DNA of 64,000 nt from Chthonomonas sp. UBA1950 (GTDB lineage: Bacteria > Armatimonadota > Fimbriimonadia > Fimbriimonadales > Fimbriimonadaceae): contig DDEQ01000046.1 in NCBI GenBank assembly GCA_002336105.1, positions 41,970 through 105,969 on the forward strand, given 5' to 3'. Below are positions 42,963 to 51,591 of the stretch, one piece after another. Made by a program: the position numbers and the translations under genes. Within the stretch, counting starts at the first letter, position 1. The number at the start of each line of letters is the position of its first letter. The notes beneath the pieces are model-generated. The model did no database searches. It saw only the letters and a list, made by a program, of their open reading frames with translations, and was not told the origin of the DNA.

Positions 42963-43874
42963 TTACGTCGAGCAATTTGCCCTCGTGTGCCCTCTCCATC
43001 TTGCTTTACAAATACGATATCGAGCAAAGCCATAGATTGGGCCAAGAATGCCCGTTAGAATCCATGACACCAATAGACATATCCAGAAATGTTCACTGTT
43101 TAAATCCAGCGATATACCGCCTAGTTTTTGCCAAATAATAGCAAGAATATTGGCAAGTACATAGCCTACTGGCAACAAACAAAGTGCCTGTGAGACCTGT
43201 GTTATCAGTCCTTCAATCAAAGACAACCTATCAGGACCTAACTCTACAGGTGGGTATTGGCCGATTTCGACTGCACCATTCAATTTGACGAGTCGAACAC
43301 TTTGTTTTAGGTTAGTGTTTTGTTCTACAATCGGCCTTAATACGACGGAAATTCGCAACCCTGGGAAGCCTTTAAGGCTAACCTCATTTTTATACATTCC
43401 CCATTTCCAGATGGCTATAAGAGTTCTAGCTCGAAGTGGCCCTAACATTGCTTTCGAAAGAGCGAATGAGCTTCGATGACCATTAAAATACATCAGTCCG
43501 TTTTCAAGCCAGATGACACCGCGGTCGCGGCCAACGATGTAACCATTAATGCAAATGCCCCAATCGCATAAGACGCAGGGCATTTGCCCGAGCCCCGCCA
43601 TCAGATCCTTGTCGTGCGCATCCACTTGATCCCGTGATAGGTAACGAAGCGCATAACAAATGGGGATCAGAAAAATGTCGAGAAGAGAAAACACCCAGGC
43701 GTACTCAAATCCCTGAAAATACGCGAGAAGCGTCACCCCGAGTAGTAGCCATCCGATTGCCTGCCAGTGCCAAGGACGAATCCTTCCTCCAGCATGAACT
43801 CGATTTACACCGTGCCACTGCGACACACGAGGGGTCGTAGCCGAATGAACGACATTCAACTGCTCTGCAGGCAT
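42963..43874 (-). CDS. Hypothetical membrane protein
   Basis: 303 aa. Two N-terminal helices (IGWLLLGVTLLAYFQGF, VFSLLDIFLIPICYALRYL), a central ~120-residue cytoplasmic-type domain (GRDRGVIWLENGLMYFNGHR, VSLKGFPGLRISVVLRP) and two C-terminal helices (LLPVGYVLANILAIIW, WICLLVSWILTGILG). The middle has the look of a PH-like domain but this is uncertain. No family recognised. Slightly AT-richer than its neighbours. Confidence 0.6.
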   Translation of the reverse strand: MPAEQLNVVHSATTPRVSQWHGVNRVHAGGRIRPWHWQAIGWLLLGVTLLAYFQGFEYAWVFSLLDIFLIPICYALRYLSRDQVDAHDKDLMAGLGQMPCVLCDWGICINGYIVGRDRGVIWLENGLMYFNGHRSSFALSKAMLGPLRARTLIAIWKWGMYKNEVSLKGFPGLRISVVLRPIVEQNTNLKQSVRLVKLNGAVEIGQYPPVELGPDRLSLIEGLITQVSQALCLLPVGYVLANILAIIWQKLGGISLDLNSEHFWICLLVSWILTGILGPIYGFARYRICKARWRGHTRANCST

Positions 43875-43917
43875 CAGTAATGACTAATGTACAACAACTG
43901 TTGTTAGAATCGATATT

Positions 43918-44895
43918 CTATTTAGACGCCCAAGCGACAAGCTGATCTTCCAGCCGGTCTTGCTCAGCATTCACCACCTGTCGCGATGCGTCAGCCTCAT
44001 ACCAGGCGATAATCTCGTCGGCACCTCGTGCAAAAGGAACCTTAGCATTCCAACCTGGCACGATCCGCTTAATCTTCGAGTTATCAAAGACCATGCTATG
44101 TGCTTTGTCGCCGAGCAAACCTGGTCCCCAACCTGGGTCTTGACGAGCTAATTCATCAGATGCGATGTGAACCTTGATAGCCTTTGTCCCCGCGGCACGA
44201 GCGACTTCGTCATAGATCTGATTCCAATTCAACCATTCATCAGAAGTGATGTGAAAAGCATCCCCAACGGCGTGCGGGTTACCCAACAAAGGCACAAATG
44301 CTGCGGCAAAGTCGGTGTGATGGGTCAGCACCCAAAGCGATGTTCCGTCACCATGGACAACAACAGGCTTGCCCTTTCGCATTCGGTCGACCACCGTCCA
44401 ACCGTGATCGAATGGAAGCAGAGTCCGATCATACGTGTGCGAAGGGCGAACGATCGTCGCGGGAAACTTCTCGTCCCGATATGCCTTAACGAGCAGTTCT
44501 TCACAGGCAATCTTGTTTCGCGAATATTCCCAAAACGGGTTATCCAGAACGGTTGACTCGGTCACGGGCAAACTGCTAGGAGGCGTTTGGTATGCGCTGG
44601 CAGAGCTGATAAAAACGAACTGTCCAGTCTGACCTCGAAACAATTCGATATCAGTCTGGATATGCTCAGGGGTAAAAGCGATCCAGTCCACGACAGCATC
44701 AAAGTCCATGCTTCCGATGGCACGTTTCACTGACTCTGGATCACGAATATCCCCTTCTAGGATCTTCGCGCCTTTGGGAGTCGGTCTCGTACTCTTTCCC
44801 CGATTCAATAGAAATAATTCGATGCCAGACTGCACCGCCAAAGGTGAGCAGGCTGAACTGATTATCCCGGTTCCGCCGATAAAGAGAACGCGCAT
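43918..44895 (-). CDS. NAD-dependent epimerase/dehydratase (extended SDR)
   Basis: 325 aa. Rossmann motif IGGTGIISSACS at the N-terminus (GGTGxxS type), LNRGKSTRP, the acidic D in EGDIRDPESV, and active-site YSRNK. Contains IVRPSHTYD and HHTDFAAAFVPLLG, seen in the mRNA-binding-type/isoflavone-reductase-like SDR branch. Substrate unknown; sugar-nucleotide use cannot be assumed. Ends in an acidic/Ala tail. The rhodanese gene ahead of it is 34 nt away on the same strand. Confidence 0.85.
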   Translation of the reverse strand: MRVLFIGGTGIISSACSPLAVQSGIELFLLNRGKSTRPTPKGAKILEGDIRDPESVKRAIGSMDFDAVVDWIAFTPEHIQTDIELFRGQTGQFVFISSASAYQTPPSSLPVTESTVLDNPFWEYSRNKIACEELLVKAYRDEKFPATIVRPSHTYDRTLLPFDHGWTVVDRMRKGKPVVVHGDGTSLWVLTHHTDFAAAFVPLLGNPHAVGDAFHITSDEWLNWNQIYDEVARAAGTKAIKVHIASDELARQDPGWGPGLLGDKAHSMVFDNSKIKRIVPGWNAKVPFARGADEIIAWYEADASRQVVNAEQDRLEDQLVAWASK

Positions 44896-44929
44896 ACGTA
44901 AGGTTTACCTCTTCCGAATCAAAGTTGGT

Positions 44930-45808
44930 TTAGAGCGGGTGTTTGTCGCGCCAATCTTTGCAAGTCTTGCTACAAACGCCTTTCCAGCCAAAACTGTCGC
45001 ACGTGAAGAACTCTTGATTACACACGTTGCAGACCACTTTGTTGGAACCCACGAGTCCGCAACAGGGGCAAATACCGTAAGTTGAGGTTGGGGCGAGATT
45101 CGCATCGACCGCCACACGATCATCAAACACGAAGCACTCGCCCTCCCAATACCCTTCTGGATATTCTGCGAGGTAGCCCAAAATGCCGTCTTTGAGTTGG
45201 TTAACCTTTTCAAAGCCCTGTTCCTGCATCTCCAAAATGGCTTTCTCGCATCGAATGCCCCCGGTGCAGTAGATCAAAACATGGGTGTCTTTCGGGATCT
45301 CAGAATTGCGCAGATAGTCGCCCCATTCGCCAAAAGACTTCAATCCGGGATCAATCGCGCCTTTGAACTTACCGATCTTTGTCTCGTAGTCATTTCGAGT
45401 ATCAATGAGCAAATAGGGTTCCCCTGACTCAATTACTTCATTCCATTCGGTAGGCGTGAGATGCTGATTCTCTGGAGACTCTGGAACAAGGTCTGGCCGC
45501 TTCATGCCAACGATTTCGGAACGAATATCAACGGTCGCGCGCTTAAATGGTTGGAGTTCACTCACTGAATCTTTGAAGTGAATGTCACTATCTGCAACCT
45601 CGATCAGGAACTCTTTGAACTGGCTTATGACCTCTTCGGTTCCGGCTACGGTTCCGTTGATACCTTCGGTCGAAACCAATACGAGGCCGACCATTTCGTT
45701 ATCCAACATCCAAACTCGGATGGCTTCACGGATCGCTGTCAAACGATCTGATTCGATTGACAGGAATCGGTAAAAGCAGGTCACATACCAAACGGCAGTC
45801 GAGTTCAC
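44930..45808 (-). CDS. trhO: tRNA uridine(34) hydroxylase, rhodanese-related
   Basis: 292 aa. N-terminal acylphosphatase-like part (WYVTCFYRFLSIE, VSTEGINGTVAGTEE), rhodanese domain with active Cys in LIYCTGGIRCEKA, and a C-terminal Cys cluster (CPCCG, CNVC, CSKTC) that likely binds zinc. TrhO hydroxylates U34 in tRNAs to 5-hydroxyuridine, oxygen-dependently. TAACTT lies 6 nt before the GTG, supporting a leaderless start. Confidence 0.93.
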   Translation of the reverse strand: MNSTAVWYVTCFYRFLSIESDRLTAIREAIRVWMLDNEMVGLVLVSTEGINGTVAGTEEVISQFKEFLIEVADSDIHFKDSVSELQPFKRATVDIRSEIVGMKRPDLVPESPENQHLTPTEWNEVIESGEPYLLIDTRNDYETKIGKFKGAIDPGLKSFGEWGDYLRNSEIPKDTHVLIYCTGGIRCEKAILEMQEQGFEKVNQLKDGILGYLAEYPEGYWEGECFVFDDRVAVDANLAPTSTYGICPCCGLVGSNKVVCNVCNQEFFTCDSFGWKGVCSKTCKDWRDKHPL

Positions 45809-45814
45809 ACCTCG

Positions 45815-45820
45815 AAGTTA
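45815..45820 (-). promoter_or_regulatory. -10 box of leaderless promoter for trhO
   Basis: TAACTT on the minus strand, then exactly 6 nt, then GTG at 45808. Confidence 0.5.
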
Positions 45821-45889
45821 CCCCGACAGATCATCTTTCGGATACGATCAATCGACATCAGAACCTACCTAAATCTTCGCAATACCAGA

Positions 45890-45895
45890 TAATCT
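45890..45895 (+). promoter_or_regulatory. -10 box of leaderless promoter for the serine hydrolase gene
   Basis: TAATCT, then exactly 6 nt (GCTAGG), then ATG at 45902. Confidence 0.5.
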
Positions 45896-45901
45896 GCTAG
45901 G

Positions 45902-47290
45902 ATGCTCGCACCGGCAGTCCTCCTCTCCCACTATCTTTCCAATGATATTTCCACGGTAGTAACCGAGGCGGCAAAAGGAAAGCTCTTCGTGGGTGGAAGT
46001 CTTGCAATTGGCCGAGAGGACCAGATCGAAGTCGCATTCGGAATCGGAAAGACTGCGCTACGCTCTGGTCGTGAAGTCACCGTTGATGATCGATTCTGTA
46101 TCGGTTCAGTCTCTAAGGAGTTCACAGCGGCATGCATATTGGTACTTGCCAGTGAAGGGAAACTATCCCTAGACGATAAGGTGTCTCGATATCTGCCTTA
46201 TATCAAGAGCAGTGACCAATTCACAATAAGGCACCTGCTTACTCACACATCGGGATTGCCGAATTACTACTATTTAGACTATGTGATGCCTGAAATGGAG
46301 AAGCCAGGCGACGCTCGGAAGATTGTCGAGGAATGCGGGGCTCTGCCCCTTGAGTTCGAGCCAGGCACGAACTATAACTATTCCAATACTGGATTTATGG
46401 TTGCTGGGCTAATCGTTGAGAAAGTCTCTAAACAACCCTTGGCTAAGTTCATGAAAGATCGAATCTTTTTGCCAGCGGGAATGACGAGCACAACCTTTGA
46501 AGCAAGCATCATGAACGCCAAGGGCTTGGTAAAAGGATACGCCACCATCGGTCTTGAACCTCTTTTTGTCTGTCATGGAGAAGGCCGTAACTGGCTCTTC
46601 GGGGCAGGATCTTTGGTCTCAACCGCTTCCGACATCGCCAAGTGGGACCTCGCATTGATGTCTGGAAAGCTACTGAAGACAGCTTGGTTGAAAGAGATGA
46701 CCACGCCATATAGACTCAAAAACGGAAAGTCGATTGGCTATGGACTAGGCCTTGTTATTGGTAGCTACAAGGGCGAACTCGTTTGGCAACACGCTGGAGC
46801 GGTGGATGGTTACAACGCACAGAACGTGATGTTTCCAAATCGTAAACTAGCCGTGGTCTACCTAACCAACACGGGAATCAGCCGAGCTAAGAAAACCGTA
46901 TGGGCGGCAGCTGGTGGCTACCTCAATTCCACCGCAGAACCGAAGCTCTCTCATGGCGGAACCGACTTACCGAAGGTCACGGCTAGGGGTCTCTCGCCCG
47001 ATATTGCAATCCGAATATTGATCAGCCGACTTCAAAAAGGTGAGGAAGTCAGTGACCTACTCACCCCCGAATTTGACGGGTATCTCACCCCTCAACGGCG
47101 AGCTCGAATCTCCAAGTATTTCAAAACGCTTGGTGGGCTGACCTCCGTTAAAATCACAGAGATCAGCGGAAAACGCGGGATGGAAGACGCTAACTATACG
47201 CTCGTATTTACCAAAAAGACAGTCAGCGCCGAAACCTATCGAATGCCCGACGGCAAGATCATGGAGCTTTTCTTTACTCCAGATAACTAG
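45902..47290 (+). CDS. Serine hydrolase, beta-lactamase/class C family
   Basis: 462 aa. Active-site SxxK: Ser69-Val-Ser-Lys72 in CIGSVSKEFTAACIL; YxN: YSN in NYNYSNTGFMVAG; the later H-A-G in VWQHAGAVDGYN. This is the broad S12 set of D-aminopeptidases, esterases and PBP-like proteins, so the substrate is open. A C-terminal ~110-residue extension (LSPDIAIRILISRLQKGEEV) has a DUF3471-like look. N-terminus (MLAPAVLLSHYLS) is a weak export signal at best. Confidence 0.87.
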   Translation: MLAPAVLLSHYLSNDISTVVTEAAKGKLFVGGSLAIGREDQIEVAFGIGKTALRSGREVTVDDRFCIGSVSKEFTAACILVLASEGKLSLDDKVSRYLPYIKSSDQFTIRHLLTHTSGLPNYYYLDYVMPEMEKPGDARKIVEECGALPLEFEPGTNYNYSNTGFMVAGLIVEKVSKQPLAKFMKDRIFLPAGMTSTTFEASIMNAKGLVKGYATIGLEPLFVCHGEGRNWLFGAGSLVSTASDIAKWDLALMSGKLLKTAWLKEMTTPYRLKNGKSIGYGLGLVIGSYKGELVWQHAGAVDGYNAQNVMFPNRKLAVVYLTNTGISRAKKTVWAAAGGYLNSTAEPKLSHGGTDLPKVTARGLSPDIAIRILISRLQKGEEVSDLLTPEFDGYLTPQRRARISKYFKTLGGLTSVKITEISGKRGMEDANYTLVFTKKTVSAETYRMPDGKIMELFFTPDN

Positions 47291-47296
47291 ACTGGG

Positions 47297-47977
47297 TCAC
47301 TTTGTGGTCACTTCAAAGGTGAGGATCTGACCCTCAACTCGCCGGTGTTCACAACCAGCCCAAGTAGATGAAACCTTTTCATCATTTGGAGCAACAACTA
47401 AACGAATAGTTGACTTTGGATCATTTAGAGATTTGATCAAAAAAGCTTTCAATTCGGGCTTCACTTTAAAAGTGTAGGTATCAGTTTTCTCTTTGCCCTT
47501 TTCATCATCTTCTTCAGATTTTTCTCCCTTAAACTCAACAGCTCCCAGCTCATAAAGTGTTCCTAGCTGCTTAGCTAATCCAAAGGGTAAAGACTTTGTA
47601 TCAAACTTTAACGGACACAACTTCTCTTCAAGCGGTGTAGTCGTGTCCGTCGAAAAGAAGAATTTGACAGAACCTGGCTTTGTGAACCAAGCATTGGTTT
47701 GCTTCAAAGAGAGAGAGAGACTACTGATATCAGTTATCTCGGATGAAACCTTGAAATTCTCCGATTTATAGTCTGCTACCGCGAAACTTGGTCCCTTTTC
47801 ACTAGCAGGGCTTGCGGCGTTGAAGAAGATTTTCCCCTGATAACCAGGCCTTGGACCATCTACTTGAATCGTCGCGTTTGCATGTGGTTTCGCAGACAAC
47901 TTTTGGTCGGTGGCGAATACTGAAACACAAAGACTGACTCCAGCGACGATCTGTAGAATACGAAGGCCCAATTTCAT
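47297..47977 (-). CDS. Hypothetical exported protein
   Basis: 226 aa with signal peptide (GLRILQIVAGVSLCVSVFA). The mature part is beta-rich with a Lys/Glu/Asp-rich insert (KGEKSEEDDEKGKEKTD). Two cysteines in the mature protein (KLCPL and AGCEH) could form a disulfide. No family recognised. TAAATT lies 9 nt before the ATG. Convergent to the serine hydrolase with a 6-nt gap. Confidence 0.6.
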   Translation of the reverse strand: MKLGLRILQIVAGVSLCVSVFATDQKLSAKPHANATIQVDGPRPGYQGKIFFNAASPASEKGPSFAVADYKSENFKVSSEITDISSLSLSLKQTNAWFTKPGSVKFFFSTDTTTPLEEKLCPLKFDTKSLPFGLAKQLGTLYELGAVEFKGEKSEEDDEKGKEKTDTYTFKVKPELKAFLIKSLNDPKSTIRLVVAPNDEKVSSTWAGCEHRRVEGQILTFEVTTK

Positions 47978-48242
47978 AAGAACCTAAATTTACTCGATTC
48001 CTGCCCGGCCTAGAACCACATATTCAGAACGTTAACCTAGCTCGGTTCTTGCCGCTCTGAATCCGAAAAGGCTTCCGACCATATCGATCGAAACCCGATG
48101 TTCACAGCCCTCAGAAGCAGATGAACACCGTCATAAGCGGAATAAGCCGTTCCAACTAAGGGTGCAGAAGTTCACCCATCCTGAATTGCTGCACAACCTG
48201 CCTTCAGTGGCAATCGGTCATCCCGCGAGCCCCCTGTTGCTA

Positions 48243-49298
48243 CTAACCGGTCTTTTTTCCCGATCTTCGAAAGAGCTTTACTAAGGAAACCACGAGTAAA
48301 ACAAGCATCCCGAGCGCAAGGAGCACATTTGAAATACTAATAGAACTGACTAACTGGCGACCAGGTTGTCTGTAACCAGGCACAGGAGTTGCAGACATTG
48401 CCTGCTCTAGGATGTCAGGGCCACCCTTTGTATAGGTGAACTGTTTCATCGGGTCGGTGCGTAGGTCCAACACATCTATTTTTTCCCCTGGGATGAGTTC
48501 CGCCAGTTCACGCTTATCGACTGAACAAGGAACTCTGGTGAAGACTGTTTGTACCTGAGGGTTCCCATTTGAATCAAAAAGCCTCTCCAGGGTTATCTTG
48601 TATGGAAATGGGTCATTTTCCTTGTTGGGGTACTCCTCATAGGTCCATCGCTCCAAGCCCGAAATATCGACAACGGCTAAGTGCCCATTCTTCGCCTCAA
48701 ATGAGGCTGGGAGATACCGATCATCTTGGGTCGAAACACTTAAGGTTTTGCCTGCTATTTCGCTTGTCTTAACATCGATGTCAACAAAAGTCTTTATGTC
48801 ACGAAGCTGAATGGGTAGCAACGGTAGCATAGCATTCGAATCTGCATATGGACTGGCCACGTCTTTGAGGTTCAGTGCATCACCCCCTAAAAAACCTGTG
48901 GTCAGAACATAACCGGTCGTAAAGTACGACCAGCGTTCGACCGTACGGCCGTTTCCAGCACTAACTGTTACTAGCGAGTGATCTCGCAGGAAGCTAAACT
49001 GGATAGTGTATTTTGATTCTGTTTTTAGCGGGCGCTTTTCTAATGCGGCCAGTGTCTCATCTGCGTGCTCCTTTGAGATATCGCCCCGAGAAGTCAAGGC
49101 TTCGTATTGTTGACGCTTTGCTGCGAGGAACTCAGTTCTTGCTTTTGAGGACTCTGTACGAGTGGATTCAACTCGATACCGAACAGAGATTTCTGGTGTT
49201 GTAAAGCTGAAAACCGGTATATGAAGAATCGGCTCAGACCATCCGCGTCCGATTAATAGAAAGAGTGCAGCAAGGGCTATTATTCGTACTGTTTTCAT
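48243..49298 (-). CDS. Hypothetical exported protein with C-terminal membrane anchor
   Basis: 351 aa: signal peptide (VRIIALAALFLLIGRGWS), a large beta-rich periplasmic part with a charged helical segment (SKARTEFLAAKRQQYEAL), and a terminal helix (ISNVLLALGMLVLLVVSLV) with a basic tail (KLFRRSGKKTG). No family recognised. It overlaps the DsbA-like gene by 4 nt and is the last of four genes, so it is probably the membrane anchor or receptor of that set. Confidence 0.65.
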   Translation of the reverse strand: MKTVRIIALAALFLLIGRGWSEPILHIPVFSFTTPEISVRYRVESTRTESSKARTEFLAAKRQQYEALTSRGDISKEHADETLAALEKRPLKTESKYTIQFSFLRDHSLVTVSAGNGRTVERWSYFTTGYVLTTGFLGGDALNLKDVASPYADSNAMLPLLPIQLRDIKTFVDIDVKTSEIAGKTLSVSTQDDRYLPASFEAKNGHLAVVDISGLERWTYEEYPNKENDPFPYKITLERLFDSNGNPQVQTVFTRVPCSVDKRELAELIPGEKIDVLDLRTDPMKQFTYTKGGPDILEQAMSATPVPGYRQPGRQLVSSISISNVLLALGMLVLLVVSLVKLFRRSGKKTG

Positions 49299-49906
49299 AT
49301 AACTTTATCTAGTAACTCAAAGTCGTAAAGCTGTGAGAGTTGGCCATCACGGACCACGAAAATAGTCGGAGTAGCCCTAACATTGAGTTCCTTTGCCAGA
49401 TGCATGTCCTCCTTAACGAGTTGTTCGGCTGTCTGGTTTTCGTTTCCGAACCTTCTCGCTGCCTGCTTAGTTAAGCTTGTCATCGTTTCATCACATGGAA
49501 GAGCTGCACCAATCACTCTGTGCCACTGCGGCCAATCAGTGTGGCCCTGCCCAGCAGCAGATAGAATCGCCAAATTGTAGGCGTATGGATGTATACTTTT
49601 AAGCGGATAATGGTACAAATATATGGCTACATTCGGGTTTGAAGTATAATACTCGAGACGCCGAAGTTCTAATTTACATGGACCGCATTGGTAATCGAAA
49701 AAGACCAATAGTGAGGTCTGAGCATTGTCAGGCCCTGATAGCTTATGGTTGGACATCAAAAGTGTACGAACTGGAATCGAAGTAGAAATCGGACTACCTA
49801 ATGCATTGTTTCCATTTGATCTGGCATACCCGATGGAAAGAATTGCCAGTCCCTTCGCACAACAAATCGCCGAAATTCCATATACTGCTTTTTCATTTAG
49901 TCGCAT
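49295..49906 (-). CDS. DsbA-like thiol:disulfide oxidoreductase
   Basis: 203 aa. N-terminal hydrophobic anchor/signal (YGISAICCAKGLAILSIG), then a thioredoxin fold with active CGPC (Cys74, Cys77) in FFDYQCGPCKLELRR, an inserted helical part, and the cis-proline loop RATPTIFVV. This matches DsbA/DsbG-type proteins with a single insertion. Probably oxidises or isomerises disulfides; the 8-Cys protein at the head of the operon is the obvious client. Overlaps both neighbours (4 and 10 nt). Confidence 0.85.
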   Translation of the reverse strand: MRLNEKAVYGISAICCAKGLAILSIGYARSNGNNALGSPISTSIPVRTLLMSNHKLSGPDNAQTSLLVFFDYQCGPCKLELRRLEYYTSNPNVAIYLYHYPLKSIHPYAYNLAILSAAGQGHTDWPQWHRVIGAALPCDETMTSLTKQAARRFGNENQTAEQLVKEDMHLAKELNVRATPTIFVVRDGQLSQLYDFELLDKVI

Positions 49907-50628
49907 GGGTATTGAGTTGCATCAACAAACCAACATTTCCCACCTAGAACGATGCCACGGCCGTGATTGATCGTCCCGAAGCCCTTATTGGACACATGGT
50001 TGTCGGCAAAGAGGACATTGAAACGAAGTCTTTGTATCAATAAGTTTCGGGTCGATTCCGGCATGCTCTCTGTGATAGGTTCTTCGTTCGAGTGCCAGTT
50101 CCCAGAACGATCAAAAGAGACAACAGCCTTTGAAACTGAGTTCAATGTGGTGATTGATTTTGCTGAAAAGTAGAGATCCTCGTTATACCAATAACTCGAC
50201 TTTGTCGATGCAAACGAAGTCGGTCGCTCGGAGGCTGGGACGGCCAAGAAGTCGAGGTAGTCCAAACCTCGGTCAGACGGACACTTAAAGATCAGGTGGG
50301 ACTTTATGTAATTGGAAAGTGTGTGTGTTATCTCAGAAGGTGGGACAACTCGCCATTCTTTAGGCAACAACCTATCGCCCATGTCGATGATGAATTGTTC
50401 AGCCGCACAAGGATAGACGTCATCGCTGTCATTACAGTAAAGACTCAATGCTAGCCCTGTTTGCCTTAAGTTTGAAGAGCAACTCGATGACAGCGCAGTC
50501 CGTTTGGCCGAGACTAATACAGGCTGAAGTAGCCCCGCCAGAATCAGAAGGATCGCAATAACGACAAGGATTTCAATAAGCGTGAAACCGATTACCCTTG
50601 CGAACCTCTTTCGACACGTAATAACCAT
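49897..50628 (-). CDS. Type IV pilin-like protein (DUF1559-type pseudopilin)
   Basis: 243 aa. Class III signal: basic start, then cleavage site G-FTLIE (RVIGFTLIEILVVIAIL) and a hydrophobic alpha-helix. The rest is a globular domain with the LRQTGLALSLYCND segment and a late NVLFADNHV in the place of the usual F-A-D-G-H-V motif seen in DUF1559-type proteins of Planctomycetes and Armatimonadota. Needs a prepilin peptidase, not in the window. Probably part of a surface fibre or secretion device with the neighbouring genes. Confidence 0.85.
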   Translation of the reverse strand: MVITCRKRFARVIGFTLIEILVVIAILLILAGLLQPVLVSAKRTALSSSCSSNLRQTGLALSLYCNDSDDVYPCAAEQFIIDMGDRLLPKEWRVVPPSEITHTLSNYIKSHLIFKCPSDRGLDYLDFLAVPASERPTSFASTKSSYWYNEDLYFSAKSITTLNSVSKAVVSFDRSGNWHSNEEPITESMPESTRNLLIQRLRFNVLFADNHVSNKGFGTINHGRGIVLGGKCWFVDATQYPCD

Positions 50629-50668
50629 AGGCCTAGATTTTCTTCTCCGAAGGAGGGGAGCCCTTCCC

Positions 50669-51040
50669 CTAGGGAGTTGTCGGGGTTTGTGGAGTCAAAC
50701 ACTGTCCGCCGTTAATTCCTTTCTCTTGATTATCCGGTGTAACTACTTCCTGAAGTTCACAAGTACAATTGCCACTGACAGTGGCAGGGTGGTAGATGCG
50801 ATAAGAAATCGGATTAGTCATAGGCGCAGGAGTGCACGCAGTAGTCTGCTGAAATGGGGCAGCGCAACCGCCATTAGCCCAGCCCTCGTCTTCACAATAG
50901 TAAGACTGATAAAACGGTACCGACCATCCTGGTTGGCACGACAAAGAAGTTCTTATTATAGGATGAGCCGGATAACCGGTACCACATAACGGTGCAGCAA
51001 AGCTCAAAGATAATAAGACCCCACTCGCTGCAAGAATCAT
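50669..51040 (-). CDS. Small secreted cysteine-rich protein
   Basis: 123 aa with a signal-like start (ILAASGVLLSLSFAAP) and eight cysteines in the remaining ~105 residues (in LCGTG, SCQPG, YCEDE, GCAAP, ACTPA, CTCEL and QCLTP), enough for four disulfides. Tyr/Pro/Thr rich, no charge clusters. No family recognised. First gene of the operon with pseudopilin, DsbA-like and anchored proteins; 40 nt separate it from the pseudopilin. Could be a substrate, toxin-like effector or structural subunit. Confidence 0.6.
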   Translation of the reverse strand: MILAASGVLLSLSFAAPLCGTGYPAHPIIRTSLSCQPGWSVPFYQSYYCEDEGWANGGCAAPFQQTTACTPAPMTNPISYRIYHPATVSGNCTCELQEVVTPDNQEKGINGGQCLTPQTPTTP

Positions 51041-51487
51041 TAAGTGTCGAAGGTTTTATTTCTCACATATTTACTTTATCATAAACCTGAATTTCTGCCA
51101 ACGTCAAAAGTTGTTTTCGTTACTCTAAGTCCCTCTTTTGAAGACGTTCTCTATATATTGTCGAATAGAAAAAGGGGAGGCTAGGACCGCTTATGGTAGA
51201 TATCTATAGTTCATTTGTCAGCAATGTGCACATTCTTCCGATAACTTGAGAGGATAGGCATTTTCCGGCATAGTTATCTCAATATGATGAGGATGCTGGT
51301 AGTTGAAGGAAGGGACATGCTGAAAGACTTTGTCAGCGCAATGCCCCGGGAAAGCAATCTACATGTCCCTGGTCTTCATTTGGGACCCAAACAGTAAGCA
51401 AATCGAGATCTCCGATGTTCAGCGGCGCTTTTCCCACTGAAACGGGAAAATTTAAGGCAAAGACTGAATGGAAAGCTTAGGATACAG
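51041..51487. other. Intergenic region upstream of the Cys-rich operon
   Basis: 447 nt, AT-rich near 51050-51200. Holds the presumed operon promoter, a long imperfect inverted repeat (AGGGACATG at 51311-51319 and CATGTCCCT at 51362-51370, with flanking GAAG/CTTC) and a shorter hairpin TTTTCCC (51429-51435)/GGGAAAA (51444-51450). No long ORF; a small one at 51317 is listed separately. Confidence 0.5.
51317..51397 (+). CDS. Possible 26-aa small ORF
   Basis: ATG preceded by AAGGAAGGGAC, a good Shine-Dalgarno, encoding 26 residues (starts LKDFVSAMPRES) to TAA. It lies inside a long inverted repeat, so the match may reflect RNA structure instead. No family, no neighbours on this strand. Confidence 0.25.
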   Translation: MLKDFVSAMPRESNLHVPGLHLGPKQ

Positions 51488-51563
51488 TGGTGGGCCCGGA
51501 GGGGTTCGAACCCTCGACCAAGCGGTTATGAGCCGCGTGCTCTAACCACTGAGCTACGGGCCC
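51488..51563 (-). tRNA. tRNA with CAT anticodon, probably tRNA-Ile2 (lysidine type)
   Basis: Full cloverleaf on the minus strand: acceptor GGGCCCG/CGGGCCC, D-arm GCTCAGTGGTTAGAGC, anticodon arm GCGGCTCATAACCGC, T-arm GAGGGTTCGAACCCCTC, CCA encoded. The GCTCAGTGGTTAGAGCA body and CGCTTGGTCG variable part closely resemble E. coli ileX, and C4-G69 and C5-G68 pairs fit the TilS identity rules, so Ile(AUA) decoding after lysidine modification is likelier than elongator Met. This choice is inferred. Confidence 0.95.
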
Positions 51564-51574
51564 GAGCGATCCCT

Positions 51575-51580
51575 ATAATA
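51575..51580 (-). promoter_or_regulatory. -10 box of the tRNA promoter
   Basis: TATTAT on the minus strand, 11 nt upstream of the tRNA 5' end at 51563. Confidence 0.55.
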
Positions 51581-51591
51581 CCGGCAAACAA

